A DNA stretch of 64,000 nt, taken from Terrimonas ginsenosidimutans (GTDB taxonomy: Bacteria > Bacteroidota > Bacteroidia > Chitinophagales > Chitinophagaceae). The translations under genes were made by a program, and so were the position numbers. Numbering within the stretch: the first letter of the stretch is position 1; each line of letters opens with the position of its first letter. The stretch covers positions 186,001-250,000 of the forward strand of contig NZ_JAKLTR010000005.1 in assembly GCF_022012415.1 (NCBI RefSeq), given 5' to 3'. A model generated the notes under the pieces. That model had not been told where the DNA came from and did no database searches. It was given only the letters and a program-made list of their open reading frames with translations. Shown one piece after another: positions 45,855 to 56,214 of the stretch.

Positions 45855-46805
45855 ATGTCCGATATACTTCGCATAGGAACAAGAGAAAGTCAGTTAGCCG
45901 TCTGGCAAGCCACACAAGTAAGCGAGCTGCTCAAAGCAGCTGGCCATCAGACTGAATTAGTTTACATCAAAAGTGAAGGCGATATCAACCTGACCACACC
46001 CTTATACGAAATGGGCGTGCAGGGGATCTTTACAAGAAGTCTTGATATCGCTTTGCTGAATAATAAAATTGACATCGCCGTACATTCCATGAAAGATGTG
46101 CCGGTGGTGCTGCCACAAGGGATCCGCCAGGCCGCCGTGTTAAAGCGTGCTTCTTATAAGGATCTGCTGGTGACCAATCCTTCCCACAATCATACATCAT
46201 TAGTCGCTCAGCTTGATGCGGAAACGGAATATCCCTTCCTGATCGCCACAAGCAGCATCCGCCGCAAGGCGCAATGGCTGAACCGCTACCCGGAAACAAG
46301 CATGGATAATCTCCGTGGCAATGTAAATACGCGGTTGAAGAAGCTTGCCGAAAGCAACTGGCATGGAGCCATCTTCGCAGCGGCCGGTTTGGAAAGGATC
46401 AACCTGCGGCCGGAAAATTCCATCGAACTCGACTGGATGCTGCCCGCTCCGGCACAAGGCGCCATACTCGTTGTTTGCAGAATGGATGACGCTGCTGCCT
46501 GGAAAGCCTGTGAAGGAATGAATGATGAGGATACGGCCGTGTCTGTAAAAGTAGAACGTGATTTCCTGAAAACGCTGATGGGCGGATGTTCAACCCCGAT
46601 CAGCGCACTTGCAACCGTGAAAGATGATCGCCTGCACATCAAAGGAAGCATTCTTTCCATTGATGGCACGCAAAAACTGGAAGTGGAAAAAGATACATCA
46701 TTAGAGAAAGCATACAGCCTCGGTGTGGATGCCGCCTTCGAGATCCTCGACAACGGTGGTGACGCATTGATGAAGGCAATCAGAGAAGGTGAAAAACAAC
46801 ATTGA
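45855..46805 (+). CDS. hemC: Hydroxymethylbilane synthase (porphobilinogen deaminase)
   Basis: HemC joins four porphobilinogen molecules into hydroxymethylbilane. It is 316 residues. The dipyrromethane cofactor is attached to Cys245 in LMGGCSTPI. The catalytic aspartate is Asp81 in HSMKDVP, and the substrate-binding arginines lie in SSIRRKAQ and NLRGNVNTRL. It starts 4 bp after hemA and overlaps hemD by 17 nt, so its translation is coupled to that of its neighbours. The length and all motifs are normal. Confidence 0.98.
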   Translation: MSDILRIGTRESQLAVWQATQVSELLKAAGHQTELVYIKSEGDINLTTPLYEMGVQGIFTRSLDIALLNNKIDIAVHSMKDVPVVLPQGIRQAAVLKRASYKDLLVTNPSHNHTSLVAQLDAETEYPFLIATSSIRRKAQWLNRYPETSMDNLRGNVNTRLKKLAESNWHGAIFAAAGLERINLRPENSIELDWMLPAPAQGAILVVCRMDDAAAWKACEGMNDEDTAVSVKVERDFLKTLMGGCSTPISALATVKDDRLHIKGSILSIDGTQKLEVEKDTSLEKAYSLGVDAAFEILDNGGDALMKAIREGEKQH

Positions 46806-47499
46806 CATAATTAGCACAGCCTCCCTGCCGGTGGAATGCCTGCAACAATTGCAGCAACAGGGCATCAATGTGGACGTAATTCCTTTTATCAAAACGTATG
46901 AGTCTGTAAGCGTCGCCAATTCACAACGGATCAGATCGTTGGAGAAGTATAAGGCGACAGCCATCTTTACCAGTGCACATGGTGTTGAAGCCGTCGCGGG
47001 ATCTTTGCTACACCCTCCCGCATGGAAATTTGCCTGCATTAACGGCAATACAAAAAAAACAGTTGCCCATTATTTTGATGAAGAAGATATCATCGCTGAA
47101 GGCCCGGATGCAGCATCATTAGCAGATGAGTTACTTCCAAAGATTGACCGGGATGCGCCTGTGATCTTCTTTTGCGGTAATCGGAGATTGGATATTCTTC
47201 CCCAACGGTTCAGGGACGCAGGGATCAAACTGGAAGAAATTGAAGTGTATAAAACCGATTATACACCGGAAAAGGTCAATGATAAAAGCGTTTCAGCCGT
47301 GCTGTTCTTCAGCACAAGTGCTGTTGATAGTTTCTTTTCGTTAAATACTTTAAATGCTGAAACAATTTGCTTTGCCATCGGTAACACCACAGCAGCAGCA
47401 TTAAAAGAGAAGGTGCAGAACAAGATCGTCATCTCCGATCAACCCGGTAAAAAAGAATTGACAGAATTAGTTATAAAATATTACAATGAACACAGCTGA
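46789..47499 (+). CDS. hemD: Uroporphyrinogen-III synthase
   Basis: HemD closes hydroxymethylbilane into uroporphyrinogen III, inverting ring D. It is 236 residues. The family is poorly conserved, but the two-lobed pattern is visible: [19 protein letters not shown] in the first lobe, and [15 protein letters not shown] plus [11 protein letters not shown] in the second. It starts with GTG at 46789 inside hemC and overlaps hemE by 14 nt. The position between hemC and hemE strongly supports the call. Confidence 0.92.
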   Translation: MKNNIDIISTASLPVECLQQLQQQGINVDVIPFIKTYESVSVANSQRIRSLEKYKATAIFTSAHGVEAVAGSLLHPPAWKFACINGNTKKTVAHYFDEEDIIAEGPDAASLADELLPKIDRDAPVIFFCGNRRLDILPQRFRDAGIKLEEIEVYKTDYTPEKVNDKSVSAVLFFSTSAVDSFFSLNTLNAETICFAIGNTTAAALKEKVQNKIVISDQPGKKELTELVIKYYNEHS

Positions 47500-48547
47500 A
47501 TTAAAAGCAAAGGCAGACCCGTCGATCAAGAATGATCTTTTTCTCCGCGCATTGCGTGGTGAAGAAGTGAGCCGCCCTCCCGTGTGGATGATGCGCCAGG
47601 CTGGCCGTTATCTTCCGGAATATATCGTACTGCGTAACAAGTATGGCTTCTTCGAAAGATGCCAGACGCCCGAGCTCGCTTGTGAGATCACCTTGCAGCC
47701 GATCGATATTGTTGGTCCCGATGCAGCGATCCTGTTCTCAGACATTCTCGTGGTGCCGCAGGCAATGGGTCTTGTTGTAGAGCTGATCGAAAACAAAGGG
47801 CCGGTATTGCCGGATCCGATCCAGACAGAAAAAGATTTCGACCGTATCGTTGTGCCTGATGTGAATGACCGCCTGCACTATGTGTTTGATGCGATCAAAA
47901 TGATCAAGCAGGAATTGAATGGCCGTGTACCATTGATAGGATTTGCCGGCGCTCCATGGACCTTGCTTTGTTATATGGTGCAGGGAAAGGGCAGCAAAAC
48001 ATTTGATGAGGCAAAAGCATTCTGCTATCGTCATCCTGCATTAGCGCATCGCTTGCTGCAGATGATCACCGATACAACGATCGCCTACCTGAAACAGCAG
48101 ATCAAAGCCGGTGCCGATGCTGTGCAGATCTTTGATAGCTGGGGTGGCTTGTTGAGCCCGGTAGACTTTGAAGAATTCTCCCTGAAATATATCCGCCAGA
48201 TCGTTGCTGCAGTGAAAAATGAAGCACCAACCATCATCTTCGCGAAAGGTGCATGGTTTGCGCTGGAAGAAATGGCTTCAACCGGTGCGCATGGTTTGGG
48301 GATCGACTGGTGTATCACTGCTGATAAGGCCAGACAGTTTGCTGGCAACAACGTAACCCTGCAGGGAAATTTTGATCCGGCTAAATTATTCCTTACACCT
48401 GCTGAGATCAAAAAAGAAGTGAATAAGATGATCAATGCTTTCGGACCACAGCGGTATATCGCAAACCTGGGTCATGGCATTTTGCCGACTGTTCCGGTGG
48501 ATCATGCGAAGGCGTTTGTGAATGCGGTGAAGGAGTGGAAGGCGTGA
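47486..48547 (+). CDS. hemE: Uroporphyrinogen decarboxylase
   Basis: HemE removes four carboxyl groups from uroporphyrinogen III to give coproporphyrinogen III. It is 353 residues with the family signature [17 protein letters not shown] (substrate-binding arginines) and the catalytic aspartate in [27 protein letters not shown] and the C-terminal [11 protein letters not shown] are also typical. It overlaps hemD by 14 nt and ends the tight hemACDE operon. A class E palindrome starts at the base right after its stop codon. Confidence 0.98.
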   Translation: MNTAELKAKADPSIKNDLFLRALRGEEVSRPPVWMMRQAGRYLPEYIVLRNKYGFFERCQTPELACEITLQPIDIVGPDAAILFSDILVVPQAMGLVVELIENKGPVLPDPIQTEKDFDRIVVPDVNDRLHYVFDAIKMIKQELNGRVPLIGFAGAPWTLLCYMVQGKGSKTFDEAKAFCYRHPALAHRLLQMITDTTIAYLKQQIKAGADAVQIFDSWGGLLSPVDFEEFSLKYIRQIVAAVKNEAPTIIFAKGAWFALEEMASTGAHGLGIDWCITADKARQFAGNNVTLQGNFDPAKLFLTPAEIKKEVNKMINAFGPQRYIANLGHGILPTVPVDHAKAFVNAVKEWKA

Positions 48548-48699
48548 GGCCCCCTCTAAATCTCCCCCGAAGGGGGAGACTTAAAGTCGCTTATAAAGGG
48601 AAAAATCTTTTTTAGGGAGGCCGCGGTTCGAAATATTCAAGAACTTCTTATTTAATAACTGTTCGAAAGTCTCCCTTCGGGGGAGATTTAGAGGGGGCC
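48548..48699. repeat. Class E palindrome, copy 2
   Basis: Left arm 48548-48581 (GGCCCCCTCTAAATCTCCCC and on) and right arm 48668-48699 pair at nearly every position, loop about 85 nt. Each arm also folds on itself (CTCCCCCGAAGGGGGAG). It abuts the hemE stop codon. Confidence 0.9.
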
Positions 48700-48735
48700 A
48701 AAGATTTCTCATATTCCGAGCTGATAAAAATCAGC

Positions 48736-48761
48736 GTAATCCGCGGGAACCTACGCCAGTC
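48736..48761. repeat. Half copy of a class C palindrome
   Basis: GTAATCCGCGGGAACC followed by TACGCCAGTC, the right end of class C without a left arm. It lies 30 bp upstream of the hemF start. Confidence 0.65.
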
Positions 48762-48768
48762 CGCGTAT

Positions 48769-48776
48769 TAATTTTG
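48769..48776 (+). promoter_or_regulatory. Predicted -7 element of hemF
   Basis: TAATTTTG fits TAnnTTTG exactly and lies 15 bp before the ATG at 48792. This gives hemF a promoter separate from hemACDE. Confidence 0.45.
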
Positions 48777-48791
48777 CGAAAATCAATCGAC

Positions 48792-49738
48792 ATGAGCAAC
48801 GCAGCAGGTACAGCATTCAAAGACAGATGGGTTGAGTTCATCCACCACCTCCAGGATACTATTTGCAAAGGCCTCGAAGATCTCGATGGCAGATCCAAAT
48901 TCCAGGAAGATAAGTGGGAGCGTCTCGACGGCAAAGGCGGTGGTGGTAAAACCCGCGTCATGAAAGACGGCAATGTTTTCGAAAAAGGCGGCGTCAATAC
49001 CTCGGTTGTATATGGTGAAGTGACAGACCAGATGCGCAGGCAATTACAACTGGATGCCGCTTCCTGGTTCGCCTGCGGCCTCTCGCTCGTGATCCACCCC
49101 CGCAACCCTTATGTACCGACAACTCATGCTAACTGGCGTTACTTCGAACTGTATGATGAACAGGGAAATTTAAAAGACAGCTGGTTTGGCGGCGGTGCCG
49201 ATCTCACTCCCTATTACTTGTTCGAAGAAGATGCGATCCATTTCCATCAAACATTAAAAGAAGCCAGCGATCCGTTTGGGTTGGACCTCTATCCAAAATA
49301 CAAGCAACAATGCGATGAATATTTCACCAATACCCATCGTAATAATGAAATGCGCGGGATAGGCGGCGTGTTCTATGAACACCTTCGTCCAGCGAGCGAA
49401 GCGCATCTCGAGGAACTCTTCCGTTTTCAACAAGCCAACGGTAACTGTCTCCTCGAAGCATACCTGCCGATCGTTGCCAAACGCCAAGATCATCCTTATG
49501 GCGAAAGAGAGATCAACTGGCAGGAACTAAGGCGTGGCCGCTATGTCGAGTTCAACCTGATCCACGACAGAGGAACTATCTTTGGCCTCAAAACCAACGG
49601 CCGCACCGAGAGTATCTTAATGAGCTTACCTCCACGCGCCCGCTGGGAATATGATTATAAACCAGAAGAAGGGACGCCGGAGTATGAGTTGTGGCAGGCT
49701 TGCCTGCATCCGCGCGACTGGGCAGGGCAGAAGGCAAG

Positions 49739-49751
<13 letters not shown>
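48792..49751 (+). CDS. hemF: Oxygen-dependent coproporphyrinogen III oxidase
   Basis: HemF converts coproporphyrinogen III to protoporphyrinogen IX using oxygen. It is 319 residues. Hallmarks are GGKTRVMKDGNVFEKGGVN, SWFGGGADLTPYY, MRGIGGVFYEHL, and RYVEFNLIHDRGTIFGLKT. Its presence, with HemJ and HemH, shows the protoporphyrin-dependent route rather than the coproporphyrin route. The ATG at 48792 was chosen over a TTG at 48774. The last codons (SLKV and stop) lie inside a class G repeat, so the C-terminus is repeat-encoded. hemB follows after 111 bp. Confidence 0.98.
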
Positions 49752-50840
<1,089 letters not shown>

Positions 50841-50846
50841 GTCATG

Positions 50847-50956
50847 GACCTGCGTAGGAGTATCGCAGAGATCGCTAAGGACCGCTAAGTTCGCTAAGAT
50901 TTTCTTTGCGGCCTTAGCGGTCCTTAGCGATCTTTGCGATACTCAATACGACAGTC
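50847..50956. repeat. Class B intergenic palindrome, copy 4
   Basis: The arms are GAGTATCGCAGAGATCGC then TAAGGACCGCTAAG and complement, with one mismatch in 32. The outer ends are degenerate (GACCTGCGTAGG, ATACGACAGTC). It spans the gap from 6 bp after hemB to 14 bp before hemL. Confidence 0.88.
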
Positions 50957-50970
50957 ATTAAAAGAAACAT

Positions 50971-52251
50971 ATGTACACAAGAAGTTCAGCCCTCTTTTCC
51001 CGCGCGCAGCAATCCATTCCCGGTGGTGTAAACTCTCCCGTTCGCGCTTTCAAAAGTGTTGGCGGTGAGCCCATCTTCATGGTAAAAGGAAAAGGTGCAT
51101 ATCTATATGATGCCGATGGCAATCAATACATCGACTACATCGCCAGCTGGGGACCATTGATCCTCGGTCATGCGTATGAACCCGTCATCAAAGCCATTCA
51201 GCAAAAAGTACTGGATGGTACTTCCTTCGGCGCCCCTACCGAACTCGAGATCGAAATGGCTGAGCTCATCAAAAGCATGGCGCCAAATGTTGATCTCATC
51301 CGGATGGTCAGCAGTGGAACAGAAGCCTGCATGAGTGCGATCCGTGTGGCGCGTGGCTATACCGGCCGCAATAAATTCATCAAGTTTGATGGTTGCTACC
51401 ACGGTCATGCTGATGCATTCCTCGTAAAAGCAGGAAGCGGCGTGGCTACACTCGATATCCAGCAAGTGCCTGGTATCAGTGAAGCAGTTGCACAGGACAC
51501 GCTTGTTGCTGCATACAATGACCTCGATGCCGTACAGCAATTAGTAAAAGAACACAAAGGAACGATTGCTGCGATCATCATCGAACCGGTTGCCGGCAAC
51601 ATGGGATGTATTCTTCCCAAACCAGGTTTCCTGGAAGGAATCAGGAAGATCTGCGATGAAGAAGGGATCGTGCTGATCTTTGATGAAGTAATGACCGGAT
51701 TCCGTTTGTCAGCCGGTGGTGCACAACAAACGCTGAACATCAATGCAGACCTGGTTACGTATGGAAAAGTGATCGGGGCAGGCATGCCTGTTGGAGCTTT
51801 TGGCGGGAAGAAAGAGATCATGGAAAGTGTGGCGCCTTTAGGGAAAGTGTACCAGGCCGGCACATTAAGCGGCAATCCTGTGGCGATGATCGCTGGATAT
51901 ACACTGTTGAAAGAGTTGAAAGAAAACCCCTCTATCTATAAAGAGCTGGAAGAAAAAACGGCTTATCTGGCGAAAGGGTTGGGTGAAGTATTAACGAAAG
52001 TTGGTCAGGCGCATACGATCAATCAACTGGGCAGTATGATCAGTGTGCACTTCGCTTCTCATGCGATCACTGATTTCAGTACTGCGGCTGCTGCGGATAT
52101 CAGCCTGTTCAAAGCGTATTTTCATTTCCTGCTGAGCAAGGGTGTTTATCTGCCGCCTTCTCCGTTTGAGAGTTGGTTCCTTAATAATGCACTAAGCTAT
52201 GCTGATCTTGATAAGACGATCCAATTAACGGAAGAGTTCTTTCAGAAGTGA
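50971..52251 (+). CDS. hemL: Glutamate-1-semialdehyde 2,1-aminomutase
   Basis: HemL is the PLP enzyme that turns glutamate-1-semialdehyde into 5-aminolevulinate, the second step of the C5 route. It is 426 residues. The PLP lysine is Lys266 in TYGKVIGAGMPVGAFGG, the cofactor aspartate is in IFDEVMTGFR, and the N-terminal PGGVNSPVRAF and SSGTEACMSAIR are typical. With HemA it shows that the organism uses the glutamate route and not ALA synthase. It closes the run of hem genes. Confidence 0.98.
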   Translation: MYTRSSALFSRAQQSIPGGVNSPVRAFKSVGGEPIFMVKGKGAYLYDADGNQYIDYIASWGPLILGHAYEPVIKAIQQKVLDGTSFGAPTELEIEMAELIKSMAPNVDLIRMVSSGTEACMSAIRVARGYTGRNKFIKFDGCYHGHADAFLVKAGSGVATLDIQQVPGISEAVAQDTLVAAYNDLDAVQQLVKEHKGTIAAIIIEPVAGNMGCILPKPGFLEGIRKICDEEGIVLIFDEVMTGFRLSAGGAQQTLNINADLVTYGKVIGAGMPVGAFGGKKEIMESVAPLGKVYQAGTLSGNPVAMIAGYTLLKELKENPSIYKELEEKTAYLAKGLGEVLTKVGQAHTINQLGSMISVHFASHAITDFSTAAAADISLFKAYFHFLLSKGVYLPPSPFESWFLNNALSYADLDKTIQLTEEFFQK

Positions 52252-52265
52252 TGATTCTTTGAACT

Positions 52266-52374
52266 GACTGGCGTTAGGAGTATCGCAAAGGACGCTAAGG
52301 ATACGCAAAGAGCGCGGAGAAAACTTAGCGCCCCTTGCGTCACCTTAGCGTCCTTTGCGATACTCCTACGTCTA
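52266..52374. repeat. Class B intergenic palindrome, copy 5
   Basis: The left end is GACTGGCGTTAGGAGTATCG; the right arm ends CGATACTCCTACG with a degenerate outer end. Inner words are CAAAGGACGCTAAGG. It starts 14 bp after hemL. The rest of the gap to the receptor gene (52375-52592) holds that gene's promoter region and no gene. Confidence 0.86.
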
Positions 52375-52592
52375 TCTGTCACAAAACCGTCACTCAACTG
52401 TCATCGGTTGCCTTTATTTTCCTTCTCTCGTAAACTCCATTTCCTCTTTTAGATAGGCTTCCTCCCTTCCCGTGCGGAAATTTGCAGCCGGAATTTATCC
52501 GGTTGCGAAAACGCTATCTGCTTGCTTAGTATGATCATCATGTGACAATCTTTCCGTGTAGCGGGAGGAACTTTGCGTCCCAATTTTAATTT

Positions 52593-54632
52593 ATGAGAAC
52601 AATTTATACTGCTCTGTTCGCCTTACTGACGGCTCCGGTCTTTGCCCAGGAAGATACCCTGAAGGTGAAAGACCTGGAAGAAGTGGTGATATCCACCGGT
52701 CAATACCGTCCGCAATCAGTAAAAAACTCTGTTTACCAGGTTCGCGTGATCACTGGGGAGCAGATCCGCAAGCAATCTGCCTCTAAACTTCAGGATGTAT
52801 TGAATAGCCAGCTGAATATCCGCTTCTCGCAGGATCTGGCAACTGGCGGCTCGGATATTACCATGATGGGTCTTTCCGGTCAGAATGTAAAGATCCTGAT
52901 CGATGGTGTGCCTATGATCGGACGCCAGGGCACTTCCAACGAGATCAACATCAACCAGGTGGAAGTAAACTCTATCGAACGCATCGAGATCATCGAAGGT
53001 CCGATGTCTGTTATATATGGTGCAGATGCACTGGCGGGTGTGATCAACATCATCACCAAAAAGGCTGGTCGTGACTCATTTTCCATTACAGCCCGCGTGC
53101 AGGAAGAAACGGTTGGAAAAGAATACAGCTGGTTTGATGAAGGAATTCATAACCAGTATGTAGGTGCAAGTGGCCGTTATAAGAACTGGTATGCGAGCGG
53201 TGGTATTGGCCGCAACCTGTTCCAGGGGTGGAAAGACACGGCGACCGGCCGTGAACTTACCTGGCATAAAAAAGATCAGATCGTAGGTAATGCACTGGTT
53301 GGATATCGCAGCGAGAAACTTGATGTGTATTATCGTTTGGATGGACTGGATGAGATCATCACCAATCCGGCAAACTTCCCGATAGGTAATAATCAACCGG
53401 CGCTTGACCAGGATTATATGACCAATCGCCTGATGCAGCAGGTGCAGGGTTCTTACCGTTTTAATAAACAATTATCTGTAAATGCATTGGCTTCCTATAC
53501 GCATTTCACCCGCCAGGTTTATTCAACACTGGCTTATCCAAATGGTGATGTGCGCGTAGCAACAGCCCCGGGTACGCATAGCCTTTCAACTTTCAATGGG
53601 TTCACTTTCCGCGCAACAGCCGTTTATTCCCCGTCGAAGATCGTTTCTTTCCAGCCGGGTGTTGATATCAACTCAGAAAGCGGTGAAGGTGAACGGATCA
53701 AAGTGGGTACACAACGGATCTCGGATTATGCATTTTTCCTGACGTCAGAGATCATGCCTGCACACTGGCTGAACATCCGGCCAGGTGTCCGCGTGTTGCA
53801 TAATTCTGTTTATGATGCACCGCCGGTGATCCCCTCTATCAATACCAAATTCCTGCTGACAAAATATCTTGATTTCCGCCTGGCCTATGCAAGAGGTTTC
53901 AGAGCGCCTTCTTTGCGTGAACTCTACTATGACTTCTTCGATGCAAGCCACAGTATCACCGGTAATCCAAATCTCGAGGCTGAACATTCAAACAGCTTCA
54001 CTGGTTCTCTAACCTGGAATGCACTGCGCAAGAAGCAAGCAAGAGTCAACCTAACGCTTAGCGGATTCTACAACGATGTTGATAACATGATCAGCTTTGC
54101 TGTAGATGCGGCGAATCCGACCGTTACTACTTATGTAAATATCGATAAGTACAAAACAAGAGGTGGTATGTTGACCGGCCAGCTGATCGCCGGTAATCTG
54201 GATGCATCCGTTGGGTTTGGTTATACTGGTCGCTATAATGCTTACAGCGAAGCATACAAGGATCTTCCCGCATTCAAGTGGTCGCCTGAAGTAACTTCTG
54301 TTATTTCTTATTCATTCCCGAAAGCCGGTCTGAGTGCGAACCTGTATTATAAGTTCACCGGGAAATTACCATACTACCAGCAGGTGACAGATAACGGCCA
54401 GACGATTGTTCGTCTTGCGGAGACCGAAGGATATCATTGGGCAGATCTTACATTGAATAAGAAGCTGGTCGGCGTACTCACGGTGAATGCAGGCATCCGT
54501 AATCTTTTTGATGTAACAGCGATTGGCAACAGTGCAGTAAGCGGAGGAGCGCATACAACCACCGGCGCAAGGCCGATCGGTAATGGCCGCTCTTACTTCA
54601 TGGGACTGGTGTTCAACTGGTCAAAAAACTAA
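52593..54632 (+). CDS. TonB-dependent outer-membrane haem receptor
   Basis: A 679-residue beta-barrel receptor. The signal peptide is 1-18 (APVFAQ). The plug domain (about 25-155) has VISTGQYRPQ, IDGVPMIGRQG and IERIEIIEGPMSVIYGADALAGVINIITKK. The barrel carries the two haem-receptor motifs: FRAP (436-439) and NPNL (458-461). The C-terminus ends in an amphipathic strand (FMGLVFNWSKN). Receptors of this kind take haem from outside with energy from TonB-ExbBD. The HmuY-like gene follows after 28 bp, as in the hmuRY locus of Porphyromonas. Specificity for haem rests on these motifs and on context. Confidence 0.9.
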   Translation: MRTIYTALFALLTAPVFAQEDTLKVKDLEEVVISTGQYRPQSVKNSVYQVRVITGEQIRKQSASKLQDVLNSQLNIRFSQDLATGGSDITMMGLSGQNVKILIDGVPMIGRQGTSNEININQVEVNSIERIEIIEGPMSVIYGADALAGVINIITKKAGRDSFSITARVQEETVGKEYSWFDEGIHNQYVGASGRYKNWYASGGIGRNLFQGWKDTATGRELTWHKKDQIVGNALVGYRSEKLDVYYRLDGLDEIITNPANFPIGNNQPALDQDYMTNRLMQQVQGSYRFNKQLSVNALASYTHFTRQVYSTLAYPNGDVRVATAPGTHSLSTFNGFTFRATAVYSPSKIVSFQPGVDINSESGEGERIKVGTQRISDYAFFLTSEIMPAHWLNIRPGVRVLHNSVYDAPPVIPSINTKFLLTKYLDFRLAYARGFRAPSLRELYYDFFDASHSITGNPNLEAEHSNSFTGSLTWNALRKKQARVNLTLSGFYNDVDNMISFAVDAANPTVTTYVNIDKYKTRGGMLTGQLIAGNLDASVGFGYTGRYNAYSEAYKDLPAFKWSPEVTSVISYSFPKAGLSANLYYKFTGKLPYYQQVTDNGQTIVRLAETEGYHWADLTLNKKLVGVLTVNAGIRNLFDVTAIGNSAVSGGAHTTTGARPIGNGRSYFMGLVFNWSKN

Positions 54633-54660
54633 CATTCCAATTACCACATAAATCACAGAG

Positions 54661-56043
54661 ATGAGACTAACATTTATTAAAGGATTATTGATCGTTGCTA
54701 CAGGGTTACTTGTGATCCCGGCATGCCGCAAAAAAGATGCGCCATTACCGGATAACCTGGTACAATTTGAAAGCGCGGAGCAGGGTATTACTGCTACAGA
54801 AACAAGCAAAGCCATCAAAATAACGCTGAGCAGTGCAGTGAGCGCGAATACGCCCCTGACAGTAGAAGTTGGCGGAACGCTTGACTATACAACAGACTAT
54901 ACGACTGTACCAGCAGCAGTGAACGGAAAGATCGAATTGCCTGTATTGAGCGGAAGCCGCGAGGCGATCATCACCGTTACCAAAGCAAACGGTGCATTGT
55001 TCTATGCAGACGACAACCTGACTTTTAAGATCATTTCTTCGGGTTCACCTGTGATCCTCGGAACACAAACCTCATTCAAACTTACCTTCTCTGAGATCAT
55101 TTCCAATGGTGGTAATATCGTTGGAGAAGGCGGTGGCGCAACTTACGGGAATAAAGTTTTCTTTGACCTGAGTGCTAACAGCCAGACAGGGGTACTACGT
55201 ACCAAATGGGATCTTGGTTTCTATACTGGTGCTGATGACTGGAGAGTGATCCTCAACTCATCTTCTGCTATGATGGCAAAACAGATCGCCAAAAATGACC
55301 TGGCTTCTGTTACAGCCGCTGATACAGTTGGGTTTGGTAACACCGTATTATTTACGCAGATCCCTGTACCATCAGCTCTTCCTTATATCGATTATCCCGA
55401 TGGAGATCTGACTAAAACTGCTATTGCCGCGGTTTCCGCAACAGCAGCTGACAACAAAGTTTATATCGTTAACCGTGGTACTGGTGTCGGAAGCCCTGCT
55501 CCCGCAAGAGGCTGGAAAAAAGTGCGCATTATCCGCAACGCAAACGGTGGCTATACTTTGCAGCATGCTGATATTGCCGCTACCACTTTCACATCAATTG
55601 ACATTCCGAAAGACGCCACTTATTTCTTCAAATATGTTTCATTTGAAACCGGTGCGGTAGATGTAGAACCAGCAGCAAAAAAATGGGATCTTGCATGGAC
55701 TTACTTCTCCTTTATCACAGGTGGTGCTCCTTATCTGTTCCAGGACGTAATCCTTCAAAACCGCAATGTTCAGGTTGCTACTGTACAGGTTGCTGCAACA
55801 ACATACAGCAATTTTGGTGAAGCAAATCTGGCAGGCCTTACCTGGTCATCTGTTCAGACGACTATCGGATCTACCTGGAGAGCTGGCGGCGGTATAAATA
55901 CTGCTCCGGTAATATCTGCGACCCAGTATTACATCGTAAGAGACGGCGACAATAACTATTATAAAGTGAGATTTACTGCTCTTACGAAAGAGGCGGTAAG
56001 AGGCTTCCCGACATTTGAGTACTCCCTTGTTAAGAAAGGCTAA
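54661..56043 (+). CDS. HmuY-family haem-binding lipoprotein
   Basis: A 460-residue lipoprotein (lipobox VIPAC, near residue 22). An N-terminal Calx-beta-like domain (about 30-140) precedes a HmuY-like region, in which WDLGFYTGADDWRVILNSSS and KKWDLAWTYFSFITGG are the characteristic W-D-x-A strands. In Porphyromonas, HmuY scavenges haem at the surface and passes it to HmuR. The haem-ligating residues cannot be mapped reliably here. The gene lies 28 bp after the receptor and ends at a terminator, so the two form one unit. Confidence 0.85.
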   Translation: MRLTFIKGLLIVATGLLVIPACRKKDAPLPDNLVQFESAEQGITATETSKAIKITLSSAVSANTPLTVEVGGTLDYTTDYTTVPAAVNGKIELPVLSGSREAIITVTKANGALFYADDNLTFKIISSGSPVILGTQTSFKLTFSEIISNGGNIVGEGGGATYGNKVFFDLSANSQTGVLRTKWDLGFYTGADDWRVILNSSSAMMAKQIAKNDLASVTAADTVGFGNTVLFTQIPVPSALPYIDYPDGDLTKTAIAAVSATAADNKVYIVNRGTGVGSPAPARGWKKVRIIRNANGGYTLQHADIAATTFTSIDIPKDATYFFKYVSFETGAVDVEPAAKKWDLAWTYFSFITGGAPYLFQDVILQNRNVQVATVQVAATTYSNFGEANLAGLTWSSVQTTIGSTWRAGGGINTAPVISATQYYIVRDGDNNYYKVRFTALTKEAVRGFPTFEYSLVKKG

Positions 56044-56067
56044 GCATCTAAAAGAGTATAAAGAAGT

Positions 56068-56118
56068 AAAGGAGGAAAATGAACTTCGGTTCGTCTTCCT
56101 CCTTTCTCTTTTTCTCCA
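56068..56118 (+). terminator. Terminator with UUCG tetraloop after the HmuY-like gene
   Basis: AAAGGAGGAA (56068-56077) pairs perfectly with TTCCTCCTTT (56096-56105). Inside, GAAC-TTCG-GTTC (56081-56092) forms a classic stable tetraloop. CTCTTTTTCTCC follows. Confidence 0.85.
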
Positions 56119-56214
56119 CCACCACCTCAGCCTGATTTCCGTTTTGCGAAACCTGTTTTTCCCGATCCGGAAGGATTTTGCTCTGGTTTTGTCATTCTTT
56201 TGTCATCATAAAAA

